DNA of 64,000 bases, taken from contig QEOQ01000522.1 of assembly GCA_010279815.1 (NCBI GenBank), forward strand, positions 194,224 to 258,223, in the 5' to 3' direction. The notes under the pieces were generated by a model. The model was not told the origin of the DNA, ran no database searches, and saw only the letters and a list, made by a program, of their open reading frames with translations. Position 1 is the stretch's first letter. Each line of letters begins with the position of its first letter. Below are positions 34,403 to 47,784 of this stretch, piece after piece. The DNA comes from Brachionus plicatilis (lineage: Eukaryota; Rotifera; Eurotatoria; Ploima; Brachionidae). Made by a program: the position numbers and the translations under genes.

Positions 34403-37400
34403 ATTTTAAAGTAAAATTTTTATTCATTGTAAATATTTTTCTAAAAAATTTTATCTAATTACTTTTTAAATGGATAAATTTAAAATAAAATAAATTTTAA
34501 TTTATTTTGAAAACTTTGATTTTGAACGAGGTTTTGTATTTAACCATGCATTTTTTTCCACATCACAAAGAGTTGTACATTTATTCCTACAAACTTACTT
34601 AAAAAGAATTATCAAAACAGTAATAACTTTTAGATTAAAAAACAATTTAATTCAATTAACAATTTAAACCAAATTAAAAATTTTTTTTTATTCTTTTTTT
34701 TTTTAAATTATAGTTCATTTCTAAAATAATAATTTGCGTCAAAATAAGTCGGGATTTTATAATAGTCGATAAAATTACTAAATAAAAGCAAGATCTAGAT
34801 TTGGTTTTTTGAAAATTAAAAAAACTATTATTCCACATTAAAAAAGTTGTTTTCACCATCTCATAAATTTTCTCTTAACTAAAAAGTATTTATATTGTTA
34901 AATACAAATGGTTAATCAAATGAAAATATATTCGTAAATGGCGCTTTTATGAAAATAACATCAAAAAATATATTTATTTTGTATTTTTGTGGACATTTTT
35001 TATATAAATCGTTCAAAATAAAAGTTTTTACTAAATATTACATGCCCGTCTTAAAAAAACAAAAAAATAAATTAATTTAAAGGATGTGGGGCAATTCGGA
35101 TAGAAATCCTAAAAATGAATAAATTTTATTTAAGTAACAATTGGTTTCAGGAGATATGATGTCTTAAAGTCTCAAAAAGTCAAATGCTTTGAAATGTCAT
35201 ATCTAGACACTTCATATTTTCACCAAATTACCCAAAATTGAATGAAATAATTTTTTTCATATGTCTGGTAAAGTTCTAAAATTCATATTCACCTCATTAA
35301 ATCCTTTTTGTTTAGATTGTGACCTGGATGAATTAAGATAATAAGAATTCATTTTTAACAGAAAATGCACTGTCCAATATTGAATAATTTTTTTCTCCTT
35401 TTGAAAATAAAAAATCAATGAAAAAAAATTTTTTAAATTATTTTATAGTTTTCAATTCATAATTTTAAAGGTTTTTTCCAGGATCTGATTTTATAATATG
35501 TTTAGCTTAAAGATCAAGTCGAATCTATTTTAAAGCCTTTTCATAATTTCCTAATAATCATCAAATTATTTCTTTAAAATTATTTAATATTCTTTGAAAA
35601 GAATAGACAAAAAACGATAAAAACTTTTTCCTAATAGTTTTAATTATAAGATCTTAGATGCTCTTGAATATTTTTTTTGTTACATTCCTAAACAAAATCT
35701 AAACAAAATTTTAAAAATCACAATAATTTACTATTTAGTATCATAAATAATTATATAAGAATCTCCGAAGATTTCTATGAAGAATTTAATTTAGGTAGTC
35801 TCAAGAAAAAGGAGGCTTAAATTTATCATTACCAGCGAAACAAATGGAACTTGGTCAATTATTAACATAATAAAAGACTTCACTTAACTTTATTTTATTT
35901 TGTATCGAGTAGAATCAGATTAAATTAAAAAACTTAAAAAATGAAGTAAAATTAAATTTAAATTTTAAATAGAATAAATCAATGAAGCAAAGTAAGTAAA
36001 TTTAAAAATGGAATGGCATGTGTCAAAGCTTTGAAGTAAATAACCTTTATACATCGTCTAAATCAATAATTAAAAATGTTGGCTTAGTGTTAGATTTGTT
36101 GTTTGATTAAAATAAATCACCGTTTGGCTACATTTTAACAGATTTAGTCAAATTTCTTTGTTCTCTAACTTGATAAAAATAAATATTTATTTTTAAATCT
36201 TTAATAACTGATACTCGATAAATAGCTAAAAATAAATAATAATCTATTGTTAAAATAAAAAACTATCATTCAAAGTTAGTCATATTTTTTAGATGGGAAA
36301 TTTATTAATACAAACTTAAAACAATAACATTTTAGAACATAATTTACAAAGTATTTTTTTTTTTTTTAAATATTAAAAAAATGAAGTTAAAAAAAAAAAA
36401 GTTATGCGGAAAGTCTGAGCCTGAAAAATTTAAAAATTTAGTTTTTAGGATCAAAAGGTTATTTTTATGGTAACTGAAAAGAGAAGAGATTGGTATTATA
36501 TGTAAACAATGAGTTTTTTAATATATTATTCCTCACTTTTAATCGGATTGTTGTTTCAAATAAATCCTCAGTTGACATTAAAAACACAACAACATGCCCC
36601 AATTCTTTTGAAATAACTTTATACATTAAGAAGAGACCAAATTATGGGATTTTTTATCATTTAAAGAGTCTGATAGCAGTTAATTAATGACATTTTCTCA
36701 TATAAGATGATAGCTGCTTCAAACTCATTCTATTGTTTGCATGAATTTTTTTGAACTTTATTACAAAAATTTCAAATTAATAAATTTCCGCAAATTTTGT
36801 ATATAATATGCGGATGCAAGATTATATGAATAAGAAACTAGAAAAAAAATATTGACCAAGGAACTCGTAATCTTGATAAGATTTAATAAGATCCAAAGTT
36901 TTTAGATATACCCTAACAATTTAAGGTAAATAAAGAATTTTGGTCCGGAAGCTACTTGGAGAGTTGCAGTCCTAATTGTCGTGATCTTCCACAATAATGT
37001 CACCCCCAGTTATCTCATTTCAAATTTTTTATACTTAAATTTATTAATTTGATTTTATTTTTACTTCTAAAATGATGTCTATAAAGAAAATCATTTACTT
37101 TTATAAAGCATGGATGAAATAAGCCAAACCCACTAAATAAATAAATAAATGGTTTTTAGAAATTTTTGAAAATCTCTCAAAAGTTTTTATTCGTGATTGA
37201 AAAAGTTAAACAAGAATAATTTCATATTTTGCTTAATTTTGAAAAGAGAAAAAAATAATTTCATTCCTTATAGAATAAAATTGAAAGTCCATTTGGCCAA
37301 AGTTTGAACTAAGATTTCTACACTATTTATGTAATTGGAAAATTTATTTATCTAAAAAAAAAATACTAAATTGAAAGTTAAAATGTCCATCTGTTAAAAA

Positions 37401-39839
37401 ATAAAATAAAATTGAATTGAAAATAAAATTGAAAAATTAAATAAATACCTTAGTTGAATGGTCGATTTTAAAAAATCATTTAAACACAAATCAAAAAGAA
37501 AAAATCGTTTGGTTTTTTATGCTAAAAATTAAATTAAATTATAAAATAACATTAATAACAAATTATAAATATTTGCTATCAAATAAAGCTTAAAATAAAA
37601 TATTACATATTAATTTAATCTTAGTCTATGACGGATGCAGAAATCGATAGGTAAACGATATTCAGAATTTATCTAATGTTAAGGTACACCTAGATACCAA
37701 TAAATTATTGGGCGAGGTATTTTGACAAAAAATTTTTTTTATAGAATATAAATGATTTTAATAGAAAATGTAAAACTTTTTTAGAATAAGCATTAATTTC
37801 TTTTTAAAGAACAAAATGCGTGAACATTGAATATAAAAATTTTGCTTTGAAAGTATAAATTATACATTTTAAAGTTACCGATCAATATATATATCATATT
37901 GATATATCAAACAGGTGGAAATTTAGATAATATGTAGAGAATTGACTTAAGTGAACGCGATATTATTTTTATAATCTTTAAGAATAATTTTTTTATCCTA
38001 ATAAAATTTATTTTATTTATATTCTATATAAAATAATCATTTATTCTTCGTACATTTTTTTTATTTGTCAAAATATTTTTCCCTAAATTATTTTATCTTC
38101 ATTAGGATTCTTCGTTAATAATTCCTTATAAACCACTCATCTTTTAATATTAATCAATTTATTATAATGTAAAAAAAGTATTTATGTTAAAATTAGTCGA
38201 TTTTTTTTAAAAACATGATATCAATTAAATTAAATATTTATCTTGATTTTGAAAAATAATTTATTTATTTTTAATTTTCTAGAAATAATTATGCAATTTT
38301 AAAATATAATTTCCTAATGTGAGACTCAGATCAAAATTGAAAAATTCCAGTAATTTCTAATAACTGTTATATAAAATAAAAATTTAAATAATTTTTGATT
38401 TATTGTTTCATATTTTTCCTTTAAATTTTTTTAAATTTTTTAAATTAATAATGAAAATTTTAAAATTATAGTTTAAGATATTTTTACATCCTAAAATTAG
38501 AAAAAGTACATTAAAATTGTTTTAAATAAATTAAATTTTTATTATAAATTTTAAAATATAATATTAATATTTTGATACAAAATCTAATTTATTTAAATCA
38601 ACATTTCTTTCTTTAAATCTAATATTTTAATTTCAAAAAATTTGGTTAGAATTTTTTTAATTTCTCTATAAACTATAATGCTGCAATCAAATAGCTTAAT
38701 ATAATTTGAAGAAATGATTAGTCTTTTTTCCTTAAATTTATCGACAAAAATTAATTTTAAAAATTAGTTCAAAAGACTGCGAGAAATTTTAATATTTTAT
38801 ACAGATTAAATTTTTTTCGTAATATCTACTCAAGACTTTGATCTAAAACAAGCATGTAATATTTGATTGATTGTTCGAGGACGAATCTTAAAAAATCAAA
38901 ATACCATAAACAAAACTAATTTTACTCGAACTTACTTCATTTTGAGGCAACTTGAAGTTCATGATCATAATCAAATGATCAAAATTTAATTGATTCAAAT
39001 CTTAATAAAAATGATGAAATTAGATTTTTTAAAATTTTTTTAAAATTAAACATAAGATGTTTATTATTTTAATTTATAAAAAAAAAAAATCTTTTTTTTC
39101 TAATTGACCTTTAATTGATTCTTCTAAAATCTTTATTTGAAAAATTTAAAGACAAATTTAAAATCGACATTAAGGAATCCAAATTATGACTTTAAGTGAT
39201 ATTTTAATATTAATTAAAATATATTACGGCGAAACAAAGTTAAATTTTGTATTGCAAAATTTCAAAATATTGATTAAAAATTTTTTTGACTTCAGATAAA
39301 AATTCATATAATTTTTTTATCTTATTATAGATTAAACAAATAATGTTTAATAAAGTATAGTCATTTATTTTTAAAAAATTGATGCAAATTACCATTTTAT
39401 TTGAATCAAAAACTAAAAATTTTGATTTGAAATTTACAATTGATCATGAACTTCAATTTGCCTCATTTTGATTATGTTTGTCAAGATAGGTCAATTAACA
39501 GGAAAGACTCCCAAGTATTATTAAAACAAATTAAAAAAAAATTAGAAAAAATTGATTTAAACTATTAATCAACATTTTCTTTTGGAATATTGTAGAGAAA
39601 AATTATGAAAATTAATAGTAAAATTTTTTATAATCGGAAAAATTTTACCTTATTGAGCAGAAAAATTGACTAGAAAAAAAAATCAAACCTATGTCAATTT
39701 GGAGTTTCTTCGCTTTAATTGATAATTTTTAAAAACAAATGAAATTTTTAATTTACTAATGTGTGATGTAGTAGCTTTTCAGCTGCCAATCACAATGTTA
39801 AGTTGGAATGGTTCTGCAAGCACCTTCAGCTTATCAGCT

Positions 39840-40110
39840 GACTAAACCTCCCTCTCTAAAATCAAATTTTATAAACTTTTAAATTTTAACTTTTGTCTAT
39901 TTTTCTTCTTCTATTCTAATTTCTTCTTTTTATGATTTATAGCGTCCTTTCTTTTACATTTTAGTTTAAGTCGTTTGGCTTAGCTCTATTTTATTCTCTC
40001 TCTTTTTTCATCTTTTCTTCTTTCTTATTAGTAAAATATTAGTAATATTTTACTAATATTTATGTTTGGCTCAGAACGGCCGTTTTCTATCAAATAGATT
40101 TTAAATAAAC
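39840..40110 (+). mobile_element. Non-LTR retrotransposon 3' end
   Basis: A pyrimidine-rich stretch (39845-40025, TTCTTCTTCTATTC and similar) leads into TGTTTGGCTCAGAACGGCCG, TTTTC and then TAGATTTTAAATAAACC. The AACGGCCGTT stem just before AATAAA parallels the CAGCCTCGGCTG stem before AATAAA at 5075-5100. It contains a 31-bp palindrome at 40027-40057 (15-bp arms). No poly(A) or TSD was found, so it is an old or internal fragment. Confidence 0.5.
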
Positions 40111-40671
40111 CATTTTAGCTTAATAAAATAAATCTTTTATTTTGCACCAACTCAAAAACACTTTATAATGGATTAAAGTTCATCTAGTATTTAATTTAGT
40201 TTATTCTAGTATCTATACTACTTTTTTCAAACATCAAATAGGAAATATTGAAAATGTTTTATTCCACACCTAATTAATTTTTAAAAGTAACAAATAAAAA
40301 AAATAGCATGGTAACCTATTCTAACCGGGTGACCATATTTTTATTATTGATTATTTCGCACCCATTTTGTTCAAAAACTTCAAAAATGGTCACCCAATTT
40401 TCCCGAAATTTTTGAATAACCCCTTTAGCTCCGCGGTTAATTATGTGAGGCTCAAAAGGGTCAAAAGGGTTAACCCTGTTACTGTGAAGTTTACATTAAT
40501 TGTTCATTAAACTGATTAATTTTTAATTAACCTTTCGGAAATTAATTCACCTTGGATAAAAATAAAATTGTTTTTCTAATGATTTTACTATCTTACTCAA
40601 AACTTTATCAAATAACATCAACGCATAATCTGGAGTCTCAGGTCTGTAAAAACCCACAAGATTGATAGATT

Positions 40672-41412
40672 GGTATAGATGAGTCTTGTTAACCTTTTTT
40701 TAAAACATGTATGATCGTAAACATAAAGTGTACAATAGTAAACAAGCTAACTGATATTATAAAAGTATACATGATTATACAAAAAAATTATTAATTCTAC
40801 ATTTTTGTATACGATAATACACTTTATCTAAATATTTAAAAATACAGCGATTTTTTTTTCCAATTGTTTTACATTATGTGAAAAAGTTAGCTAACTGTAA
40901 AGGAAAAAAAATTCCTGAGGTAAAATAACTGACGGTAAATATTAACTTAAAAACAAAAATTTGATACATATTTTGACAAAATAGGTAACAATGATAAATT
41001 AATTGCTTGTTTTTCTTTACTTCACTTAAACATAAATTAAATTTTATTTTGATTTTTTTTAATATTTTATTCTGAAATAGCTTTATCTCGGTAAGACAAC
41101 AAATAAATAACTATATAATTTGAAGAATTCCTTAAAAAAATATAAAATTTCTTAAGGGTTAATATTAAAGGCAATGTTTATTTATGAAAATTAATCATTC
41201 AAAAATTTTAAACTTAATTAATAAAAAGACATTAAAAATTGTTTAACAGGCATTGTCTTTATTGTTAATATAATAGAATTCATATTTTAATGTCAGTTAT
41301 GTTGTATACGATTAAACATATTATGTATACGAGTATACATGTTTTGAAAATAGGTTCGGAGCAAGAATCTTTCTCACAGATCTATACCGATAGATCTGTC
41401 AGAAAGATTATC
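40672..41412. repeat. Element with about 100-bp inverted ends and GTATAC motifs
   Basis: Left arm 40672-40770 and right arm 41295-41412 pair in inverted orientation: GGTATAGAT(G/C)(A/T)G, TTTTAAAACATGTAT, TCGTAAACATAA against TCGTATACATAA, and AACTGA(T/C)ATTA. GTATACGA/TCGTATAC motifs recur inside (40810, 41305, 41330). Between the arms is about 520 bp of AT-rich sequence with no frame. Non-autonomous DNA transposon or foldback. Confidence 0.5.
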
Positions 41413-41521
41413 TTCTAGTTTGAACGAAATAACTTGCAGCAACTTAAAATAAGCAACAAAAATAAAGAATAAAATTTTATTTAATAATGGAAATTCATGT
41501 CTCAAATGCATTTACACTTAC

Positions 41522-41705
41522 ACAACCTCATTGGTCAACAAATGGGATGAATTTAACTCCCTAGTTCCAGCAAACCACTTCCCATATATCATAATGGTCA
41601 CAGAAATTTGAACGGATATTCATCTTACTGCATAGGACTGATTTTAGTATTACTCTTTATCGAGAAGATCAAGAACATGCTCATGAAGACGAAGAAAATG
41701 GTATT
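41522..41705 (+). pseudogene. LINE endonuclease (APE-type) relic
   Basis: One frame reads TTSLVNKWDEFNSLVPANHF and then PYIIMVTEI. After frameshifts come DIHLT and TLYREDQEHAHEDEENGI. This order (RSLxNKWDEF, IIxxTE, IHLxxY, LxREDxxxxxGG) is the start of the apurinic endonuclease domain of non-LTR retrotransposons. No RT follows, so it is an isolated, frameshifted 5' piece. Confidence 0.65.
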
Positions 41706-42364
41706 CCAACAAAAATAAAAAAAACTTGTAAAGACAATGTACTTTGATAAAGTAAAAAAAACAAAAATGATTAAAAATGAATTAAATTTATGTATTTTTT
41801 AAAACTGAATTAGGTATTAAAAATAAATAAAAAAAGTATTTTTTTACATTTTTTTTAATAATTAAACTAGGTATTAATAAAATCAATTATAATAAACTAT
41901 AGGCCCTTACTAATGAATTTTATTTTTTCTAGACGCAATTTAAAATTTAAAATCGCTTAAATGTTTCAAAGAATGTCCTTTACAACAAAAAATCCTTAAA
42001 AATAATTAATGGAATAAAGCTTCAAATTGAAGTTAAATTTGATATTTTGTTTTGATAAATTTAAATAAAAGTTAAAAGTAAAAAGTCTTCTCATAATAAA
42101 ACAAGATATTCCAAGTTTTAAGTAATTTTCTAAATATAATTTATATTTTTAGGTTTTTGAATAATTTTTTGATCGACATTTTTTTCAACTAATAATAAAA
42201 GTATTTATTTCGGGAATCTTGAAGCATCTTTCAAAATAAACTCTCGGTCAAAATAAAAGGATAACTCATCTGCTATAGAAATAAAGTCATAAAAAATTAG
42301 AAGAAATTCTAATCAAATAAATATTTAAATATTTAAAATATTCAATAATATTTTTAGTTGATTT

Positions 42365-42512
42365 TTTGAAATTCAATACAAAAGAACAGATCAAAATGAT
42401 ATACAATTGAATAATTTTTTTTCCATAATTACAAAATTAGTTTAAAAAATTATACATGGTGCATCATTCATAGTTGCATCAACTGTCAAAGTCTGCTAAA
42501 CTCTGCAAATTT
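42365..42512. repeat. Half copy of the 1670-1992 foldback family
   Basis: Runs from GAAATTCAATAC through AAAATTAGTTT to TTGCATCAACTGTCAAAGTC and TGCTAAACTCTGCAAA, matching the left arm at 1683-1830 and the complement of the right arm. No inverted partner is visible next to it. Confidence 0.6.
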
Positions 42513-42593
42513 AGTAGAAATTAAATTTTAATATATATTTATCATTTTATCATTTGTTCGTTTGAATAATAAAAAGAGTGTTTTTAAATATAC

Positions 42594-42719
42594 AGTACAA
42601 ACTGACTTGTAAATTTCTTTTCCTCGACTTTTCCTTTCCCCACTGGAATAGTTGAAGAAGAGTTGAGGAAAGGAAGAGTCGGAGAACAAAATGTGTTCAA
42701 GTTACATTAATTTGTACTG
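42594..42719. mobile_element. MITE, CAGTACA family, second copy
   Basis: 126 bp, ends CAGTACAAACTGACTTG and its approximate complement, flanked by TA duplications (42592-42593 and 42720-42721). The interior (TTTCCTCGACTTTTCC, GGAATAGTTGAAGAAG, GAGTTGAGGAAAGGAAG) matches 11696-11823 closely, so it is the same family. Confidence 0.87.
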
Positions 42720-43820
42720 TAAAATTTTTATTAGATTATCTTCTACTGATTCTCCTAAAGAATCTTATCCAAATCTTGACTAAAATCTTATTCAGTTCAA
42801 GATTGTTTATTGATAAAGTTTAGTGGCGGATCCTGCAAGTCTTAAACAGGAAAAATTAGATTTTTCAAAAAGAGTTTAGATTTTTTTTATAGGATCATTT
42901 ATTTTCTAAAAATAAATAATAAATAAAAAATGATTTTAATACGATTATGAAATTAACAAAAGAAAAAAGCTATATTTAAAATTAAATTAAAATTTAGGCG
43001 AATTTAGTTGTGATACCTCAATTATTGAATAAAATACCCAAATTTTTAAAAAATAACCTCAAAATATTAAATAAAATATCTCAAAAATAACAATTATACA
43101 TAAAAAACACTATTATCACTTTGACACTATTTTTATTAAAAGAAGATCAAATATTAAAACAAAATTATAATTTAAAAAACAATATAAAAGAGGTAAATTA
43201 TGGTTAAGAAAGAAGTGTCGGTTCAATTAAAAAATTCGAAATTTTTTCTTTTATTTATTTTTTTTAATAGAAATTTAAATAAAATTTATTTTTAAATCTA
43301 TTTATTAATTTCTATGGAATATGAGGCTCCCTTATTTGTATAAAGTTTTGTATTTAAAGTTTACTTAGAAAAGATCCTAATAAGAATCTATTTTTAACAT
43401 TTTCGCAAACTTCAATATAATTTATTAAATAATTTCTAATAAGTTCTTTACGATTCCTGATACAAGATCTTACAAAACAATTCTTTAGGTGTATTATCTT
43501 AGATCTGAAATATTCTTAAAATATTTTCAGAATTAAGATTACTTACATTAGCAATTTAGATAATTTTAAAAGACCCTAAAAGAATATTATTAGAATCCCA
43601 AAAAATGCATTTTCCCAAAGACTCCTCAAGATTCCTAATAAGAATTTTTACATGTGGTTGTATTTAAAAAAGACAGTCAATAATGCTGATTAACTAGAGC
43701 TTAACTAAATTTTTACTCTTAAAAAAATAATTAGTTTTAAATTTTTTATTTAATTTATCTTAATATTTTCCTGTAAAATTCAAAACAAAACTGTTTTAAA
43801 AAAAAAAAAAATATGTATTG

Positions 43821-44127
43821 CAGAGTTGTTTAAAGGTCACAAGTCTCATGTCAAGTCCAAGTCCGGACTTTTTTTTTTTTTTTTCAAAATTCCGATCAAA
43901 GATTTTAATATTTTTTTTCAAAAAAAAAATTCCAAGTCCAGGCTTTAAAATTTTGAATACTGAAGAAGAAATTTATGCTAAAATTGCAACAAAATTCTGA
44001 TATATGGCAAATATAATGCATTAGACAACCCAAGAGTGTATAAATTTTTTGACATGAAGCCTGATCTAGCAAATTTTAAAAAAAAATTCTGGACTTGGAC
44101 TTTTTTTTGGGACTTTAAACAACTCTG
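43821..44127. mobile_element. hAT-type MITE, second copy, exact 8-bp TSD
   Basis: 307 bp from CAGAGTTGTTTAAAGGTCAC to GGGACTTTAAACAACTCTG, flanked by ATGTATTG at 43813-43820 and 44128-44135. It is internally like the copy at 29056 (AAGTCCAAGTCCGGACTT blocks, A/T core) but has about 160 bp of extra centre, including the small ORF at 43818-44000, which is not a gene. Confidence 0.9.
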
Positions 44128-44802
44128 ATGTATTGTATGGTTTTCTATTTGAATATTTTCTCAAAAAAAAAAATTAAACAACTCCGAAAATTTATTTCTA
44201 CATATTTAAAATTAAAAAAAAAAACTTTTTGTGAAAAAACAAATTTGAATAAAAAACCTATTTAGTGAATTTTTATATTCGAAATTATTAATTTTGTCGA
44301 GCAAAAGCTTTTGCTCAAAATATCACATGTTAGAATTATTTAAAGATGATTTATCAATAAATCGTCTACTTGGCTGTTCACATATTGTGATCTTTAATAA
44401 AACTTCGATTAATCCTGAATTAAATTGACCAAAAGATGCTTAATAATGGACTCTTAATTGCTCTCTAAATCGAAGCTTTTTGTTTAGTTAAGGCTTACTA
44501 AAAAAATAAATATTTAACTTTATTTTGCTAAAAAAAATTCTCAACAATTGAATGAGTCTTTGCTATTCGCCTTTTGTTTGCCTTCCTTCACAGTGGCCAC
44601 ATCAAACTTCCCTCAGACCAGAATTTTTGATAACGCTTCTAAAACTAGGTAAAAATTTACATTATATTGCAACACAGAGGCAAAAACACGCATAAAAATT
44701 TTACTATTAAAACACATGTATTCAGTGGCAAAACGAAAATAAACCAATTTCTAATTTAAAACCGAATTCCGAGGAATTTTAAGAAATTTTCATGAAGCAA
44801 AC
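44128..44802. other. Upstream flank of the FASTK-family gene
   Basis: No gene. An 18-bp perfect palindrome GAGCAAAAGCTTTTGCTC lies at 44299-44316. A GC-richer patch at 44570-44640 may be promoter DNA. Confidence 0.45.
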
Positions 44803-46976
44803 ATGTTAAGTCGGATCAACCAAATTCCCAGATACAATGCCATTATTAGACAAATAAGCACCAATCTAATCCTATCCAAGCAGTATCAGGTGAAAACAGA
44901 GCCGAGTTCGGAGCGGGACAAAGGTGCCGCGTTCAGGACCGACTTGAAAAAACAATTCAAAAATTTCGACTCTCAATCAATGAAAAAAAATGATTTTAAA
45001 ATTAAAAATTTGTATGAGAAAAAATCAGAGGAACAGAAAACGGAGCCCATCGATGCAAAAGAAAGTCTTAAAAAAATCATCGATCAGTTAAGTCAAAATA
45101 AAAATTCTTTTCAAAATTTAATTCAACCTTGTCAAGTAAAAAATTTTTATTTAAATTTTTTTTTTTTTTTTTATCAATTTTTTTTTCAGCAAATGAATGA
45201 GCTTTTTGAACAAGACCAAGTGTTGACAGAGAGTTTTCTGTCGGACCCATTGAAAAATCCCATCATCAATCAATTAGTCCTCAATGTAACAAAAAAATTA
45301 AAAAAAAAAAATTAAAATTAATTTATTTTAAAGCTTGATAAAATGAGCATTGGTGATTTTTTTACAGCATCTCAGTTTATACTTAGATTTGACCCGAACA
45401 AGTATGACCGAGTACAGCCCTTTTTGAATTCTCAAATGAACAACATGTCCTTAGATCAAGTATTATTTTTTAAATAAATATTTAGAAAAAAATAAATTTA
45501 TTTTTAATTAGTTGATAAAAACTTTGTTTTTGTTGCGTACACCCCAGCTGTACAAAATGCAGCTGCTGGACACAGTGCGCAGCTACACCAACTCGATCAG
45601 GAACCGACTGGAAGAGATCGAAAACTACGCTCAGCTGAAGCTGGCGACAAAAATTTTTTACGCTGAGCCCACCACAACCAAGAGACTGGATCAAAAGCTG
45701 CTGAAATTGGCAGAACACTTGAAGGCGTCGGACTGGGTCGACTTGCTGAATTCCAGGTCAATTTATCGCCTTCGGGACATGGCCATTCTGGACCTGTGCT
45801 CCTACAATTTGATAAAACTAAAAAAAATTGATCTAGATTCGATTCAAAAATGTCTTTTATCCTGTGGAATATTGAGCTATCATGACCAGCAATTCTACAA
45901 ATTTCTCTTGGAGTCGCTGCATGACCAGCTAAAGCGCAACGATTCCAAGGACTGGCTGAAAAAAAATGAAAAAAATCTACTATCTATTCTATCTTCGATT
46001 GGCATGCTGCAACTAAGAGACGACAAGCTTCTTGACATGTTTCAATACAAGCTAGAGAAAGACTCGGATGTGTCCAAGTTAATTGTTACTTTTGTCACTA
46101 GCTGTGGAAATCTGAACTACAAAGTGAAAAATTTGAATAAATTAAAATCGAAAATTGATCTTAAAAGCTTTGATTTGACTGACCGAAAGGAAAAGGTGTC
46201 CTTATTGAACTATGTTTGGTCCTTGTGTTCATTGGACTCGCCAGATTCAAAGCTTATTGATCATGTATTGGGCGAACAATTCTGGCAAGATTTGCTGGTC
46301 GATAAGCCAGAAGAGAAAAAAATTGCCAAAGTTGTTCTTTTAAAAATTTTGAATATCAATTTATACTCCATTCTATGCATGGACTCGTACCAAGGTGCCA
46401 ATCTGCCCGAAGATTTTTCAATATCAAACTATCCTGAGGTTTTTGGAAAGATTTTTTTAATTAAATTTTTTTTAATATTTTTTTTTTTAATTTAAAAAAA
46501 AATTTTTAAGCTGATGGATAAAAAGCCCTACCAAAATGACTCATTTGTATCGACACTATCAAGTTTCAGGTCGATTGATAAATACTACAAGCTAAATATG
46601 TTGACTCCATTTGGTATTTTCATAGATGCTTTGATGGTCGTGGATAAAAATGGTGTTCCTTGTCAATTGGAAAATTTCTTGAAAGAAAACTTGTCGCTAG
46701 AGACCTCCGATGATGAGTTCAAGGTGGCTTTTAAGCTGATCGGTCCAAGAGACACGACTTTAATGAACCAAAAGTTAAATGGTGTTGTGAGGTTCCAATT
46801 GAAAATGTTGAAAGAACTCGGTTATCATACTATTTTGGTAAAATATTTTCAATATTTTCAAATTTTTCAATTATTATTTTTTCTCTTAGATTAATCAGGA
46901 AGAGCTCAAAACAGCAAATTTGATCGATAGAGTAAATATTATTCAGAATAAACTTAAAGATATTGTCAAAAAATAA
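44803..46976 (+). CDS. FASTK-family mitochondrial RNA-processing protein
   Basis: Six exons: 44803..45135, 45190..45285, 45334..45459, 45512..46438, 46511..46837, 46890..46976. Introns are 48-72 nt, all phase 0 and GT/AG; donor 4 is GTTTTT. The product has 631 residues. The N-terminus (MLSRINQIPRYNAIIRQIST) is basic and amphipathic, as a mitochondrial presequence would be. The middle is a helical-repeat region (LDLCSYNLIKLKKIDLDSIQ, LLSILSSIGMLQLRDDKLL, LLNYVWSLCSLD) typical of the FAST_1/FAST_2 domains. The C-terminus (RFQLKMLKELGYHTILINQE) fits the RAP domain with its 'LGY' core. Family role: binding and maturation or stability of mitochondrial RNAs. It is nearest FASTKD4/TBRG4-type proteins by size, but the paralogue is not assigned. 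AATAAA overlaps the region just after the stop. Confidence 0.82.
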
Positions 46977-47362
46977 ACTCAATAAATTGATATATTTTAG
47001 TTATGTTATTTTAAATATTTTTTTTTCGTAATGATTATAATAATAGAATAAATCTGTTCGAAAAGTTTTGATTAAAAATTAAACATGAATATTTAATTTC
47101 AAGTCATATCTGAAAATATACCTATTTTTCGGATTATTTCAATGTTTTAATTTTGGTAAAGAACTTGAGGGTCAGTTAAATTACGTCTTTCATATTTTAG
47201 ATTGAAATTAAGAAGTAAACGAGATTAAGACATTTAATTGAAAAAGATATGGCACCAACAAATTTGTAATCTTTTTCAATTGTTTTAATATCACGGTTTG
47301 AAACTATATTACTTAACACATGGATAAAATATTCATCAATTTCAACAATGGATACAATTAAA

Positions 47363-47437
47363 GAATGGTATTGTGATTGTAGAATTTTTGGAACAAGTGT
47401 AAATATTACAAGTGGTATATGGTATCTTGGATATTAA
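47363..47437 (+). pseudogene. SWIM-finger transposase fragment, second copy
   Basis: EWYCDCRIFGTSVNITSGIW then YLGY and TAA. Compared with 9443, the middle KAGARV is deleted, and the second Cys and the His of the finger are replaced by Ser and Asn. The downstream reading DCDKDDLTENET probably continues the same old protein. It is followed within 200 bp by the inverted repeat copy at 47624-47784. Confidence 0.55.
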
Positions 47438-47623
47438 ATTCAAAATAAAGAGAAATTTACATACAAAAAAAGTGAAACATTTTACGATTTTTGCATTAGA
47501 CTGTGACAAAGATGATTTAACTGAAAATGAAACTTCAAAGCTTTAAAGCTTTTAGGCTTTCAGAAGCAGTTTTTTAAACTTTAAATAAAAATATCTTTAG
47601 AAACGAAATAAGGCGATGCTAGC

Positions 47624-47784
47624 ATTTTTAATATGTTTTAGACCATTAAAAAAGGTTGAGGAAGTTTTTTTTTCTAGTCGAGGTACCGATGACATGAGGG
47701 TATTTGGGGGTCTCAAACAGTAGCAACCCCTGAATTTTTGTTTTTAAGAGCTATAAAATTAATCAAATAGTTCAATGATCAAAC
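47624..47784 (-). repeat. Dispersed repeat, copy B (reverse of 8094-8257)
   Basis: Reverse complement of copy A over about 160 bp. The most conserved part is GGGGTTGCTACTGTTTGAGA on the minus strand. Its outer end lies away from the SWIM fragment, as expected for a right terminal repeat. Confidence 0.58.

Larger units (their letters stand above)
33901..43820. other. Ten-kb gene desert
   Basis: No host gene could be supported on either strand. The ORFs at 34674-34859 and 36490-36687 lack any recognisable motif. Identified contents are a TTACGTAAA foldback (34018-34402), a LINE 3' end (39840-40105), a long-TIR element (40672-41412), a LINE endonuclease relic (41522-41705), a half foldback (42365-42512) and a CAGTACA MITE (42594-42719). 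Confidence 0.6.

Noticed and set aside
36490..36687. 65-codon ORF in the desert as a host exon
   Set aside because: No splice context, no motif, and composition only slightly above background.
40330..40490. GGGTGACCAT / ATGGTCACCC inverted pair as a mobile element
   Set aside because: The arms are only about 10 bp, with no second copy or target duplication found; left as a possible hairpin.
43818..44000. 60-codon plus-strand ORF
   Set aside because: It sits entirely within the hAT-type MITE and reads through its poly-T core.
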